Source of the DNA: Bacillota bacterium
GTDB lineage: Bacteria > Bacillota > Dethiobacteria > Dethiobacterales > Dethiobacteraceae
Assembly: GCA_012800215.1 (NCBI GenBank)
Contig: JAAZJT010000072.1
Coordinates: forward strand, 1-34,697
Length of the DNA: 34,697 nt
Direction of reading: 5' to 3'
How positions within the stretch are numbered: position 1 is the first letter of the stretch; each line of letters begins with the position of its first letter. Below are positions 8,337 to 15,380 of the stretch, one piece after another. The translations under genes and the position numbers were made by a program. The notes beneath the pieces were generated by a model that saw only the letters and a list, made by a program, of their open reading frames with translations, ran no database searches and was not told where the DNA came from.

Positions 8337-8381
8337 AACAATTTATCTGTGCGCATCATAACATAATCTGAAGATGTTATG
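8337..8381 (+). promoter_or_regulatory. Sigma-K type promoter with overlapping dyad before yabG
   Basis: AACA at 8337-8340 and CATAACATA at 8357-8365, 16 bases apart, fit the sigma-K pattern (AC ... CATAnnnTA). yabG is sigma-K dependent in B. subtilis. The -10 box is also the left arm of a perfect inverted repeat, CATAACAT (8357-8364) / ATGTTATG (8374-8381), with a 9-base spacer. Confidence 0.6.
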
Positions 8382-8415
8382 GCTGGCAGAAAAGCAGAAA
8401 GGCAGGGAAGATAAA

Positions 8416-9273
8416 ATGTCCTTTGCAGCAGGGGATATAGTGGGACGCAAATCGTATGGTATGGATATTTTGTTTAAAATTGTTGAGGTTAATAAAAAGA
8501 AGCAGGTCGCACTGCTTAAAGGGTTAGATATGAGGCTGTTGGCAGATGCGGAACTTTCCGATTTAGTTTATCCGGAACCACAGATAATCCAAAAATACCG
8601 CCAAAACTCTGAAGCTGTGCGCAAAGAATGTATTCATAAAGTCTATCGGAGGCGCAATTTGGAGCGGGAGCAATTGCGTGCTGTCAACAACAATGCTCCA
8701 GAAGATTTTTTTTCCTTGCCGGGCAAAATACTGCATCTTGACGGGGATAAGGAATATTTAAATGAGTGCATGAAAGTATATCACTCGTTGGAAATTGATG
8801 CTGTAGGCATCTATGTTCCGGAAAATCAGCAGCCTGCACGTGTCTGGCAATTATTGCATCAGCACCGCCCCGATATCCTTGTAATGACAGGTCATGATGC
8901 CTATATTAAAAATAAGAATAATGATTTTAAAAATCTAAGTAATTACCGCACTTCGCGTTATTTTGTAGAAGGAGTCTATAAGGCTCGACAGTATGAACCT
9001 GGTAAAGACGATTTAGTTATCTTTGCCGGCGCTTGCCAGTCACATTATGAAGAGATTCTAGCTGCTGGGGCAAATTTTGCCAGTTCGCCCCAACGTGTTT
9101 TAATTCATGCTCTGGATCCTGTTTTTATTGCTGCAAAAGTGGCTTTTACTTCAATTAATGAATCAGTTAATATTTTTGAAGTTATTAAAAGTTCAATTAC
9201 GGGCTTAGACGGGGTGGGAGGTTTAGAAACAAGGGGGAAATTTCGCTTAGGATTGCCTAAATCACCATACTAG
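8416..9273 (+). CDS. yabG: Sporulation-specific protease YabG
   Basis: Cysteine protease (peptidase family U57) that processes spore coat proteins late in sporulation. The protein aligns along its length with B. subtilis YabG: start MSFAAGDIVGRKSYGMDILF, then LVYPEP, PGKILHLDGDKEYL, VMTGHDAY, FAGACQSHYEEILAAGANF, ALDPVFIAAKV and GGLETRGKFRLG. The likely catalytic pair is His160 in TGHDAY and Cys207 in GACQSH. The start at 8416 was chosen because this matches the family N-terminus; the in-frame ATG at 8374 lies inside a dyad and would add unrelated residues. Length 285 agrees with the family. It directly precedes veg and two SPOCS-LysM coat proteins, which are candidate substrates given that YabG acts on SpoIVA-layer proteins in other species. 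Confidence 0.96.
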   Translation: MSFAAGDIVGRKSYGMDILFKIVEVNKKKQVALLKGLDMRLLADAELSDLVYPEPQIIQKYRQNSEAVRKECIHKVYRRRNLEREQLRAVNNNAPEDFFSLPGKILHLDGDKEYLNECMKVYHSLEIDAVGIYVPENQQPARVWQLLHQHRPDILVMTGHDAYIKNKNNDFKNLSNYRTSRYFVEGVYKARQYEPGKDDLVIFAGACQSHYEEILAAGANFASSPQRVLIHALDPVFIAAKVAFTSINESVNIFEVIKSSITGLDGVGGLETRGKFRLGLPKSPY

Positions 9274-9293
9274 ACAAATTTGCAAATTAACTA

Positions 9294-9323
9294 TTGACAG
9301 CTACAAGAAACCGTTGGTATAAT
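9294..9323 (+). promoter_or_regulatory. Sigma-A promoter for veg
   Basis: TTGACA (9294-9299) and TATAAT (9318-9323) with an 18-base spacer, both perfect consensus. veg is known for very strong vegetative promoters in B. subtilis. Confidence 0.88.
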
Positions 9324-9335
9324 AATTTATTAACC

Positions 9336-9370
9336 TTGACACAGTAAGCTAAATATGTTAAACTTATAAT
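9336..9370 (+). promoter_or_regulatory. Possible second promoter for veg
   Basis: A second perfect TTGACA (9336-9341) lies 42 bases after the first. At 17 bases it meets TAAACT (9359-9364), a moderate -10; a perfect TATAAT at 9365-9370 is too far (23 bases). A tandem arrangement is likely but the exact -10 is uncertain. Confidence 0.45.
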
Positions 9371-9396
9371 GTAAATATTGTCTGGGGTGATCGCAC

Positions 9397-9663
9397 TTGG
9401 CAGCAACGAATGCACTTATGCAGATCAGGCAAAGCCTGGAATCACATGTCGGACAGAAAATCCGTCTGCGTGCCCATCGTGGGCGTCGGAAGACGCTCGA
9501 AAAAGTTGGTATTTTGGAAAACACATATCCTTCTATTTTTGTAGTACGGATTGATGAGCCTAATTATTACCAGCGTTTGTCGTTTTCTTATGCAGATGTG
9601 CTAACAGAGACAGTAGAGCTGACATTGATGCAGAGGGATAACGGCAAAAAAAATCTAGCTTAA
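9397..9663 (+). CDS. veg: Veg protein
   Basis: Small (88 residues) conserved Firmicutes protein; in B. subtilis it stimulates biofilm matrix genes by opposing SinR, and a general role is unresolved. The family core is clear: GRRKTLEKVGILENTYPSIF followed by SYADVLTETVEL. The start is TTG at 9397 with GGGGTGAT ending seven bases or so upstream; no ATG is suitably placed. It is preceded by strong promoter sequences and followed by its own terminator, so it is a monocistronic, highly expressed gene. Position between yabG and the spore block is the same as in Bacillus. Confidence 0.95.
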   Translation: MAATNALMQIRQSLESHVGQKIRLRAHRGRRKTLEKVGILENTYPSIFVVRIDEPNYYQRLSFSYADVLTETVELTLMQRDNGKKNLA

Positions 9664-9668
9664 CTTAT

Positions 9669-9694
9669 AACAGCCTCAAGGGCTGTTTTTTTTT
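9669..9694 (+). terminator. Rho-independent terminator after veg
   Basis: AACAGCC / GGCTGTT stem with loop TCAAG and a following T run. Confidence 0.88.
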
Positions 9695-9716
9695 GCTTAA
9701 ATACTTTTCCGTAAAT

Positions 9717-9745
9717 ACATATTTTAAAAACAAAAACCATAAATA
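9717..9745 (+). promoter_or_regulatory. Sigma-E type promoter for the first SPOCS-LysM gene
   Basis: ACATATT (9717-9723), 14 bases, then CATAAAT (9738-9744). This is close to the sigma-E pattern (kmATATT ... CATACAnT). SPOCS proteins such as SipL are made in the mother cell under sigma-E in other species. A leader of about 125 bases would result. Confidence 0.5.
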
Positions 9746-9878
9746 TGATAGAGACTATGTAAATTAAGCACATTTTCTACAGTAAGAGCATATAATTAAT
9801 CGGATAATGCCGCGGGAAGGGGGCCGGCTGATACTGTTTTGCAAAGTGGATGTAAATTAGATGAAAGGAGGCACATTG

Positions 9879-11477
9879 ATGGGTAAAGACGAATTTCTTG
9901 CGTTGGAATGCATCACGGATCTGTTAAAAGTGGAGCAGGTCATTGGTGAAAATGCTTCGCAAACTTCAGTTGTGCGGGATGTTACTCTGCCAGGAAGGGT
10001 ACGTAAAATTGCTGAAGTGGATACTACTCTGCGCGATGTCAAAGGGCGTGTCATTGAAAATAAAGTTATTGTAGAAGGTGTTATCCATAAGCAAATTTTC
10101 TTTGTTGATGACGAATCTGACAAATTAAAAGAATTTACTGTTGCTGATGAACGGTTTGTGCATTTCGTAGATGTCCCGGGTGCCATGCCTGGTATGAATG
10201 TGCAAATTCATCCGCGGGTAGAATTTGTCGGACACGATTTCATTCGTGAAGTAAAGAAGTATCGGGATGAAGATGTATTAGCAACAGGGGAACTCGATGC
10301 AGAGCATAAGAAACCTAAGCCCAAAGTTGATTCTCTTTTCCGCCAAACTGTGGTGCTGGAGATCTTTGCAAAGGTTACAGAGTCTATCCAACTTGATGTG
10401 GTAGTAGATGTCAATGGCGTTGACAAAAATAATGTTATAACTGAGCTCTTAAAAGTAGAAAGTGTTATAGGTGAAAATGCTTCACAGGTTTCCATCAGGA
10501 ATGAAGTTGAATTCGATCGCCCTGCCCGTAAAATCAAAAATATTGATGCACAAGTCAGAGATATTATGACCAGAGTAATTGAAAATAAGGTCATTGTCGA
10601 AGGTGTCCTGCATAAGCAAATCTTTTTTGTGGATGCCGGGGATGATGTTGTGCATGAAGTTTCGCTCGATGAGAGATTTACGCATTTTGTAGATGTACCA
10701 GGTGCTTTTCCGGGAGCTAATGTGCAGCTGCACCCACGGGTAGAATTTGTGAATGTAGAAATTGATGAAAGAGATCCCACCCGGGGTATTCAAACAGCCA
10801 TTATTGATTTATTTGCCAAAGTGACTGAAACAGTGCAAGTTGAAGTGGTAACAGATATTATAGGAGCCAGTGTACGTAAAGAATTACTCAAGGTTTCGCA
10901 GGTGATCGGGGAAAGCTCAAAACAACACAATATTCAGGCAAACTTAACGGCACCAGCGCCTGTGAAAAAAATTGCCGGACCTCCCGAAACCCGTTTTGAA
11001 AATATAGAGACCAGAGTAATAGAAGATAAGGTTGTTGTCGAAGGAGATTTAGTAAAGAACGTCTTTTTCGTCCGTGACAGTGACAGAGCAGAAGTAATGG
11101 AGTTTGAAGTCCGCGAACACTTTACACTTTTTGTAGACATCCCCGGTGCAATGCCTGGTCATGTTGTGCAGGTTTATCCCCGTGTTGAATTTACAGACTT
11201 TGACATTAATCACGAAGACCGCACCAAACTGCGTCAGACCACAGTAATTGAAGTTTTTGTTAAAGTTACCGAGCATGTACAATTAGAAGTGGTAGTTGCC
11301 TGTGATGTAGGCCCCACCCCTTCAGTTACCATCTATATTGTACAGCCGGGCGATACACTCTTTAAAATTGCTCAGCGCTTTAATGTTTCTTTAGAAGCTA
11401 TTGAGGCAGCCAATCCGCAAATTACTGATCCCAATAAAATTTTCCCTGGCCAGCAAATCTTTATTCCTCGCCGTTAG
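9879..11477 (+). CDS. Triple-SPOCS (DUF3794) LysM protein, SipL-like
   Basis: A 532-residue protein with three tandem SPOCS/DUF3794 domains, starting near residues 12, 188 and 334 (each with a LLKVxxVIGE opening and a HFVDVPGA or FVDIPGA centre), and a C-terminal LysM domain (about 485-531; YIVQPGDTLFKIAQ). No signal peptide is visible, fitting a mother-cell cytoplasmic protein. In Clostridioides difficile, SipL (SPOCS plus LysM) binds SpoIVA through LysM and is needed to attach the coat to the forespore. A comparable morphogenetic role is inferred. The triplicated SPOCS region differs from SipL, which has one clear domain. The start at 9879 follows AAAGGAGG (9864-9871); the in-frame ATG at 9861 overlaps that ribosome site and is rejected. 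Confidence 0.88.
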   Translation: MGKDEFLALECITDLLKVEQVIGENASQTSVVRDVTLPGRVRKIAEVDTTLRDVKGRVIENKVIVEGVIHKQIFFVDDESDKLKEFTVADERFVHFVDVPGAMPGMNVQIHPRVEFVGHDFIREVKKYRDEDVLATGELDAEHKKPKPKVDSLFRQTVVLEIFAKVTESIQLDVVVDVNGVDKNNVITELLKVESVIGENASQVSIRNEVEFDRPARKIKNIDAQVRDIMTRVIENKVIVEGVLHKQIFFVDAGDDVVHEVSLDERFTHFVDVPGAFPGANVQLHPRVEFVNVEIDERDPTRGIQTAIIDLFAKVTETVQVEVVTDIIGASVRKELLKVSQVIGESSKQHNIQANLTAPAPVKKIAGPPETRFENIETRVIEDKVVVEGDLVKNVFFVRDSDRAEVMEFEVREHFTLFVDIPGAMPGHVVQVYPRVEFTDFDINHEDRTKLRQTTVIEVFVKVTEHVQLEVVVACDVGPTPSVTIYIVQPGDTLFKIAQRFNVSLEAIEAANPQITDPNKIFPGQQIFIPRR

Positions 11478-11500
11478 GTTTAGGGTCAATGGATGAATTT

Positions 11501-11545
11501 TTAAATCGCGATTCACAGTTAACTGGGAATTGCGATTTAATTTTT
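11501..11545 (+). terminator. Long-stem terminator between the two SPOCS genes
   Basis: TTAAATCGC (11501-11509) pairs with GCGATTTAA (11532-11540), with further pairing inside including CAGTTAACTG at the tip, and TTTTT follows. It separates the two paralogous genes. Confidence 0.85.
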
Positions 11546-11616
11546 GTTGAGAAATACAATTTACTGTTGTCAATATTTTTTCTCCGCCGGCATATGATGA
11601 ACCGGGAGGGGTAGAT

Positions 11617-13176
11617 GTGACGAATCAAGCTGTCCAAGAGGTAAAAAGAACAATTACTTTAGTTCGATCTGATCAAGCCGGGGAATTAACACTTCCTTTA
11701 ACAATTACTCTGCCGGGGGAAGTAGAGGAGTTTAAGGAACCGGAAATAACTGTTCTGGAAGCAATGGCCAAGGCACTCAGTGGCGAGTTATTTGTCAGTT
11801 TTACACTGCAGCAAGACACCTACTATGTTGTTAAAGAAACGGGATTGGTGGAGAAGGCAAGTTCAAAGCATTTTTTTTCCCATCTGTTAACTGTTGAGGA
11901 AAGCCGGCCGGGACTAGAAGCACAGGTGGATGTTGAGGCAAGCTTTGCTGGCGGTTGGCGTGCAGAACCGCTGAATGAATTGGAGCAGACAATGACAAAA
12001 CTGAATGGTGAGTGCCAGATCCGGCTTAACTATACTATAAGTAGGGAAGATGCCTTAGTAGCAGCAAAGCCTACTGTTTCAGTTTTAACAGAAAGTACTG
12101 CCAAAAGTGCTGCAGTGGAAACTGTTCGTTCTCATTTTAAAGATGATCTTGACCTATCACTGCCTGTCAGTTTGAGTGAAACACCGCAGGGTGCGATTAA
12201 GGCTACGGCATATTTTATAAATGAAAAGGCTACTTCTATGTGTGGTTGGGTTAAGATCGAAGGAGATGTTGTTGCTTCCATTGTTTACCAGCGTTCAGAT
12301 AATATACTGCAAAAAGAGACATTTGTATTCCCTATTAAAGAATACATTGAACATGGCGAAGCAAAAACAGGGCAGGAAGCCAAAATAAGCGGGGAGGCAG
12401 AAATTTTATTCAATGTGCCCGAGGCAGATAATAAGTTCGTGCTACGCGGTCTCCTATCTCTTAAAGGGACTTTAACAGCTATAGAAAAATTTGATACATC
12501 TATGCGCAGCCAGGAAGATGATTTATTCCTTGCTAGTCATCATTTTCAACCAAGTCACCCTCACCCACACCATAAATTTAAGCTGGAAGAAGTAGTGGGC
12601 ACAGGCTCATCACAAACACTGGTTGAACAGGATATATTTTTTGGCCGCCCGGTTAAATTTGTACGTGAACCTGTAATGGCACGTGTTCGCCACTTACAGC
12701 ATGAAATAATTCATAATAAAGTTATTGTGCGTGGTATTTTGCATAAAGAATTATTTGCGGTTGAAGCCCATACCGGAGCTGTTTTTGTTCACGAGGTAAA
12801 TGAAAAATTTGTTCATTTTGTTGATGTTCCTGGAGCTGCACCGGGTATGAGAGCCCATGTCGATGCCCGCGTAGAATATGTCCGTGTCAGGGTTAATCCT
12901 GATGCGGTAACTGCACACCAAGCAGCCATAATTGAAATACGTGTAAAGGTAGTTGGCTTTATTAAAAAAGATCCTATACCTCCCCATAAGCCGTGGCCTA
13001 AACCAGATCATCCACAACCAGTCAAACCACCGAGAATTTATATAGTACGCTCTGGAGATAGTGTGTGGAAAATAGCCAATATGTTTGGTGTTTCCATGGA
13101 ATCGATTATTGCAGCCAATCAACTGAAAAACCCTGATCTGATTTATCCAGGACAAAAATTAATTATTCCTTATTAA
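11617..13176 (+). CDS. SPOCS (DUF3794)-LysM protein with SipL architecture
   Basis: A 519-residue protein with a ~300-residue N-terminal region of weak SPOCS-like strand patterns, a His/Pro linker (HHFQPSHPHPHH), one clear SPOCS domain (about 320-450; NKFVIV-like region NKVIVRGILHKELF and FVHFVDVPGAAPGM) and, after a Pro-rich hinge, a C-terminal LysM (about 473-519; YIVRSGDSVWKIANMFGV). This order is that of C. difficile SipL, the partner of SpoIVA in coat anchoring. The start is GTG 11617 with GGAGGG at 11605-11610; an ATG two bases earlier (11615) is followed at once by TGA. It follows the triple-SPOCS paralogue, with a terminator in the gap, so the pair may be separately expressed. Assignment as the true SipL orthologue is likely but not proven. 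Confidence 0.88.
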   Translation: MTNQAVQEVKRTITLVRSDQAGELTLPLTITLPGEVEEFKEPEITVLEAMAKALSGELFVSFTLQQDTYYVVKETGLVEKASSKHFFSHLLTVEESRPGLEAQVDVEASFAGGWRAEPLNELEQTMTKLNGECQIRLNYTISREDALVAAKPTVSVLTESTAKSAAVETVRSHFKDDLDLSLPVSLSETPQGAIKATAYFINEKATSMCGWVKIEGDVVASIVYQRSDNILQKETFVFPIKEYIEHGEAKTGQEAKISGEAEILFNVPEADNKFVLRGLLSLKGTLTAIEKFDTSMRSQEDDLFLASHHFQPSHPHPHHKFKLEEVVGTGSSQTLVEQDIFFGRPVKFVREPVMARVRHLQHEIIHNKVIVRGILHKELFAVEAHTGAVFVHEVNEKFVHFVDVPGAAPGMRAHVDARVEYVRVRVNPDAVTAHQAAIIEIRVKVVGFIKKDPIPPHKPWPKPDHPQPVKPPRIYIVRSGDSVWKIANMFGVSMESIIAANQLKNPDLIYPGQKLIIPY

Positions 13177-13211
13177 TTAAAGGTCTTTTTTCCCAGTGTA
13201 GTGTATTTAGG

Positions 13212-13242
13212 AAAGAGTTGGCGTTTTGCCAACTCTTTTTTA
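13212..13242 (+). terminator. Rho-independent terminator after second SPOCS gene
   Basis: AAAGAGTTGGC / GCCAACTCTTT stem, loop GTTTT, followed by T run. Confidence 0.9.
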
Positions 13243-13283
13243 GTTATTTTGGCAGCATTATCTCAGAGAAAGCAGTTTGCTTT

Positions 13284-13312
13284 TTGCTCACAGGTAAATA
13301 ATTAACTATAAT
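13284..13312 (+). promoter_or_regulatory. Possible sigma-A promoter for the LysM-CAP gene
   Basis: Perfect TATAAT (13307-13312) with TTGCTC 17 bases upstream (13284-13289). The -35 is weak, so the call is tentative. Confidence 0.4.
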
Positions 13313-13365
13313 AAATGTGAAGATTTTTTAACAATATTAATAAATGTTAAAGGAGGAGATGGCTT

Positions 13366-14241
13366 GTGAGAAAGAAATGGACAAATTTAATGGTTATAGT
13401 TCTTACGCTTTTAATTTCCCTTTTTCCTCTCTCAACTGCGGCAGAAGCTCATACAGTCCGTTATACTTACGGCCAGGCCAAAAATTGGCAATCCGATTCA
13501 GTTCCGGCTGTAACGCGTGTGATTATGCCTATGCGTTATGTATTATACCGTGTACATAGCGGCGAGAGCTTAGCTAAAATCAGTCAGCGTTTTCAGGTAA
13601 GTATCAGTGAATTGGTTAAGGCAAATAAATTAGTACAACTAAATTTAAGAAACGGGCAATTTATACTGATTCCCCTTAAGTGTTCACTGCTTTTCCCAGA
13701 TTTGCAGCCTGAGCAACCGGAACAGCCGGAACAACCGGAACAGCCGAAACCGGAGCCGAAACCGGAGCCAAAGCCGGAGCCGAAACCAGAGCCAAAGCCA
13801 GAGCCGAAACCAGAGCCAAAGCCGGAGCCGAAACCAGAACCCAAACCTGTAACAGGTTTAAATCAAGCCGAACAAGCAATGCTGGATTTAGTAAATGCAG
13901 AAAGAGCAAAACTAGGTTTACACCCCCTTCAGGTTGATTTAGAGTTAGTTAAGCTGGCTCGCTTAAAAAGTCAGGATATGGTCAATTTAAATTATTTTTC
14001 ACATCAATCACCGACCTATGGGTCTCCGTTTGATATGATGAAGGCGGCCGGAATTTCATATAGAACCGCCGGCGAAAACTTAGCCGGAGCACCGACAGTG
14101 CAACGCGCGCATAACGGCCTAATGAATTCGCCTGGACACCGCGCCAACATCCTTAATAGCAGCTATACCCATATTGGCATTGGTGCAGTTAGTGGTGGTC
14201 CTTACGGCATGATGTTTACGCAAATGTTTGTCGGGCGTTAG
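13366..14241 (+). CDS. Secreted LysM-CAP domain protein (YkwD-like)
   Basis: A 291-residue exported protein. A signal peptide occupies about residues 1-27 (basic MRKKW, hydrophobic core, cleavage near AEA). A LysM domain (about 57-101; YRVHSGESLAKISQRF) should bind peptidoglycan. A low-complexity linker of EQP then KPEP repeats spans about 116-161. The C-terminal CAP/SCP domain (about 167-291) has LDLVNAERAKLGL, YFSHQSP, GENLAG and NSPGHRANIL, the family's conserved motifs with His in SHQSP and GHRANI. Relatives such as YkwD and SafA-associated proteins occur in spores and cell walls; the biochemical role of bacterial CAP domains is unsettled. GTG 13366 is the start, after AAAGGAGGAG. The gene has its own promoter-like sequence and a terminator shared with the convergent transpeptidase gene. 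Confidence 0.92.
   Translation: MRKKWTNLMVIVLTLLISLFPLSTAAEAHTVRYTYGQAKNWQSDSVPAVTRVIMPMRYVLYRVHSGESLAKISQRFQVSISELVKANKLVQLNLRNGQFILIPLKCSLLFPDLQPEQPEQPEQPEQPKPEPKPEPKPEPKPEPKPEPKPEPKPEPKPEPKPVTGLNQAEQAMLDLVNAERAKLGLHPLQVDLELVKLARLKSQDMVNLNYFSHQSPTYGSPFDMMKAAGISYRTAGENLAGAPTVQRAHNGLMNSPGHRANILNSSYTHIGIGAVSGGPYGMMFTQMFVGR
13711..13848 (+). repeat. In-frame tandem repeat coding for the EQP/KPEP linker
   Basis: Nine-base units (gag caa ccg type, four copies) change into twelve-base units (aaa ccg gag ccg type, about eight copies with synonymous third-base differences). It encodes an extended proline-rich spacer between LysM and CAP. Copy number is likely to vary between strains. Confidence 0.9.
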
Positions 14242-14250
14242 CATATAAAC

Positions 14251-14288
14251 ACAAAAGGAGCTGACATTTTTTGTTCAGCTCCTTTTGT
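14251..14288. terminator. Bidirectional terminator overlapping the transpeptidase 3' end
   Basis: ACAAAAGGAGCTG (14251-14263) pairs with CAGCTCCTTTTGT (14276-14288) around a T-rich loop. The right arm is the last four codons and stop of the minus-strand gene. Confidence 0.88.
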
Positions 14289-14799
14289 ATTGGGGTATAA
14301 GAAGCATTTTCCCCGGGTGTAAATAGCTGGGGTACTTAATTTTATTAAAATCAATTAGTTGCTGGGGTGTGATATGAAAACGTTTGGCAATTTTTTCAAC
14401 CGTATCCCCGGGACGAACAAAATAGACTTCCTTGCCAACGTGTTCCGGAATTTTAATATTTTCTTCACGGTCAAAAATAATAACCGGTGTGCCAATGGGT
14501 GTCAGGGGATAAATCTCTTCCACATCTTCATTATACATACGTACACAGCCGGCAGTGGCGGCGGTATTAATGGTCCAAGGATTAAACGTGCCGTGGATGC
14601 CATGCCTTTGGTAGGTAAATGCCATCCAGCGCGTTCCCAGTCCAGGGTGCGGCCGCGGATTTTTTTCGTAAATTGTATATTCGCCTAGTGGTGTAGGGGT
14701 CTCGGGTTTGCCAATAGCTATGGGATAAGTTTTATAAAGCTGACCCTGTAAATAAAAAACAAGCTTTTTCATTTTTCTGTTAATCTCTATGCGTGTCAT
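14275..14799 (-). CDS. L,D-transpeptidase (YkuD) with C-terminal LysM
   Basis: A 174-residue enzyme of the L,D-transpeptidase family, which makes 3-3 peptide cross-links or attaches proteins to peptidoglycan. The catalytic region is HGIHGTFNPW followed by AGCVRM, giving His66, His69 and the nucleophile Cys85. A LysM domain follows (about 127-170; YFVRPGDTVEKIAKRF). The usual order in B. subtilis YkuD is LysM first; here it is reversed. There is no obvious signal peptide, which is also true of several spore-associated YkuD proteins. The ATG at 14799 is preceded on the minus strand by GGAGG; a TTG at 14811 overlaps that site and is rejected. Convergent with the LysM-CAP gene, sharing a terminator. 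Confidence 0.92.
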   Translation of the reverse strand: MTRIEINRKMKKLVFYLQGQLYKTYPIAIGKPETPTPLGEYTIYEKNPRPHPGLGTRWMAFTYQRHGIHGTFNPWTINTAATAGCVRMYNEDVEEIYPLTPIGTPVIIFDREENIKIPEHVGKEVYFVRPGDTVEKIAKRFHITPQQLIDFNKIKYPSYLHPGKMLLIPQYKRS

Positions 14800-14995
14800 T
14801 TTAGCCTCCAAAGGAATTTATCTATTGTATACTATGAAAAAAATAAACTTTTGCCATTTAACTAATTATAAATAAATAATAAATAAAACTATGGAAAAGA
14901 TTAAAGTATGGCCAAAATATTGCCAGCTATATTGAAATAATAAACGAGGAACAATATTTGAAGAGCCCTATTTAGTTCAAAAAGGAGTGTGGCTA

Positions 14996-15175
14996 ATGAG
15001 TCCCAGACGAAACAGAATAATGTCTGAAGCGTTAAAGGAAGAATTGGCCGAAGAGTTGGGTGTAGCCAATGTAGTACGTTCTGAAGGATGGGGCAGTGTT
15101 TCCTCCCGCGACTGCGGTAATTTGGTAAAACTGGCCATTGAACGTGCCGAAAGAGCTCTGATGAACGGACAGTAG
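14996..15175 (+). CDS. sspF: Alpha/beta-type small acid-soluble spore protein (SspF-like)
   Basis: A 59-residue DNA-binding spore protein that protects DNA in the dormant spore. The sequence resembles B. subtilis SspF: RRNRIMSEALKEELAEELGV, then GWGSVSSRDCGNLVKLAIE, the conserved alpha/beta SASP helices. The location after the veg block and before ispE agrees with sspF in Bacillus, although seven inserted genes lie around it. The start at 14996 follows AAAGGAGTG; a GTG at 14987 overlaps the ribosome site. A cysteine in the second helix is uncommon. A sigma-G promoter is expected; only weak matches are visible (AGTATG at 14905-14910). Confidence 0.93.
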   Translation: MSPRRNRIMSEALKEELAEELGVANVVRSEGWGSVSSRDCGNLVKLAIERAERALMNGQ

Positions 15176-15181
15176 GGTTTG

Positions 15182-15209
15182 GCGTACCGGGTAACCGGTA
15201 CGCATTTTT
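15182..15209 (+). terminator. Rho-independent terminator after sspF
   Basis: GCGTACCGG (15182-15190), loop GTAA, CCGGTACGC (15195-15203), then ATTTTTT. The rest of the gap to 15380 is AT-rich with no clear gene or riboswitch. Confidence 0.9.
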
Positions 15210-15380
15210 TACTAATGTTCGCAATAAAAAAAATGTAGAAAAAACAAGAATTATAGAGAATAGGCTTATCAAGAAAGGAATTTCCATCCTGGTGTGGAAT
15301 AGTTATACAGATTAATTCAAGATTAAGTTATCCGACTTGGGTAAAATATTAACAGCAGCAAGAGATGGAGGGAACCCACT

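Noticed and set aside
8374..8415. Longer start for yabG at ATG 8374
   Set aside because: The ATG is in the right arm of the dyad, and the added residues do not match YabG proteins.
11571..11598. Sigma-E like promoter CAATATT ... CATATGAT before the second SPOCS gene
   Set aside because: The start of transcription would fall on the ribosome site at 11605-11610, which would leave a nearly leaderless mRNA; kept out of the feature list.
13711..13848. Short regular repeats as a possible CRISPR array
   Set aside because: Units are 9 and 12 bases with no spacers and lie in frame in a coding sequence.
13593..13909. Long antisense reading frames rich in Gly-Phe-Gly-Ser or Ala-Leu-Val repeats
   Set aside because: They are the reverse of the EQP/KPEP linker repeat in the LysM-CAP gene, with no ribosome site and no family resemblance.
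15210..15380. NAD riboswitch or NiaR operator before the nicotinate phosphoribosyltransferase gene
   Set aside because: Only AT-rich sequence and a weak TTCCA/TGGAA pair were seen; no convincing motif.
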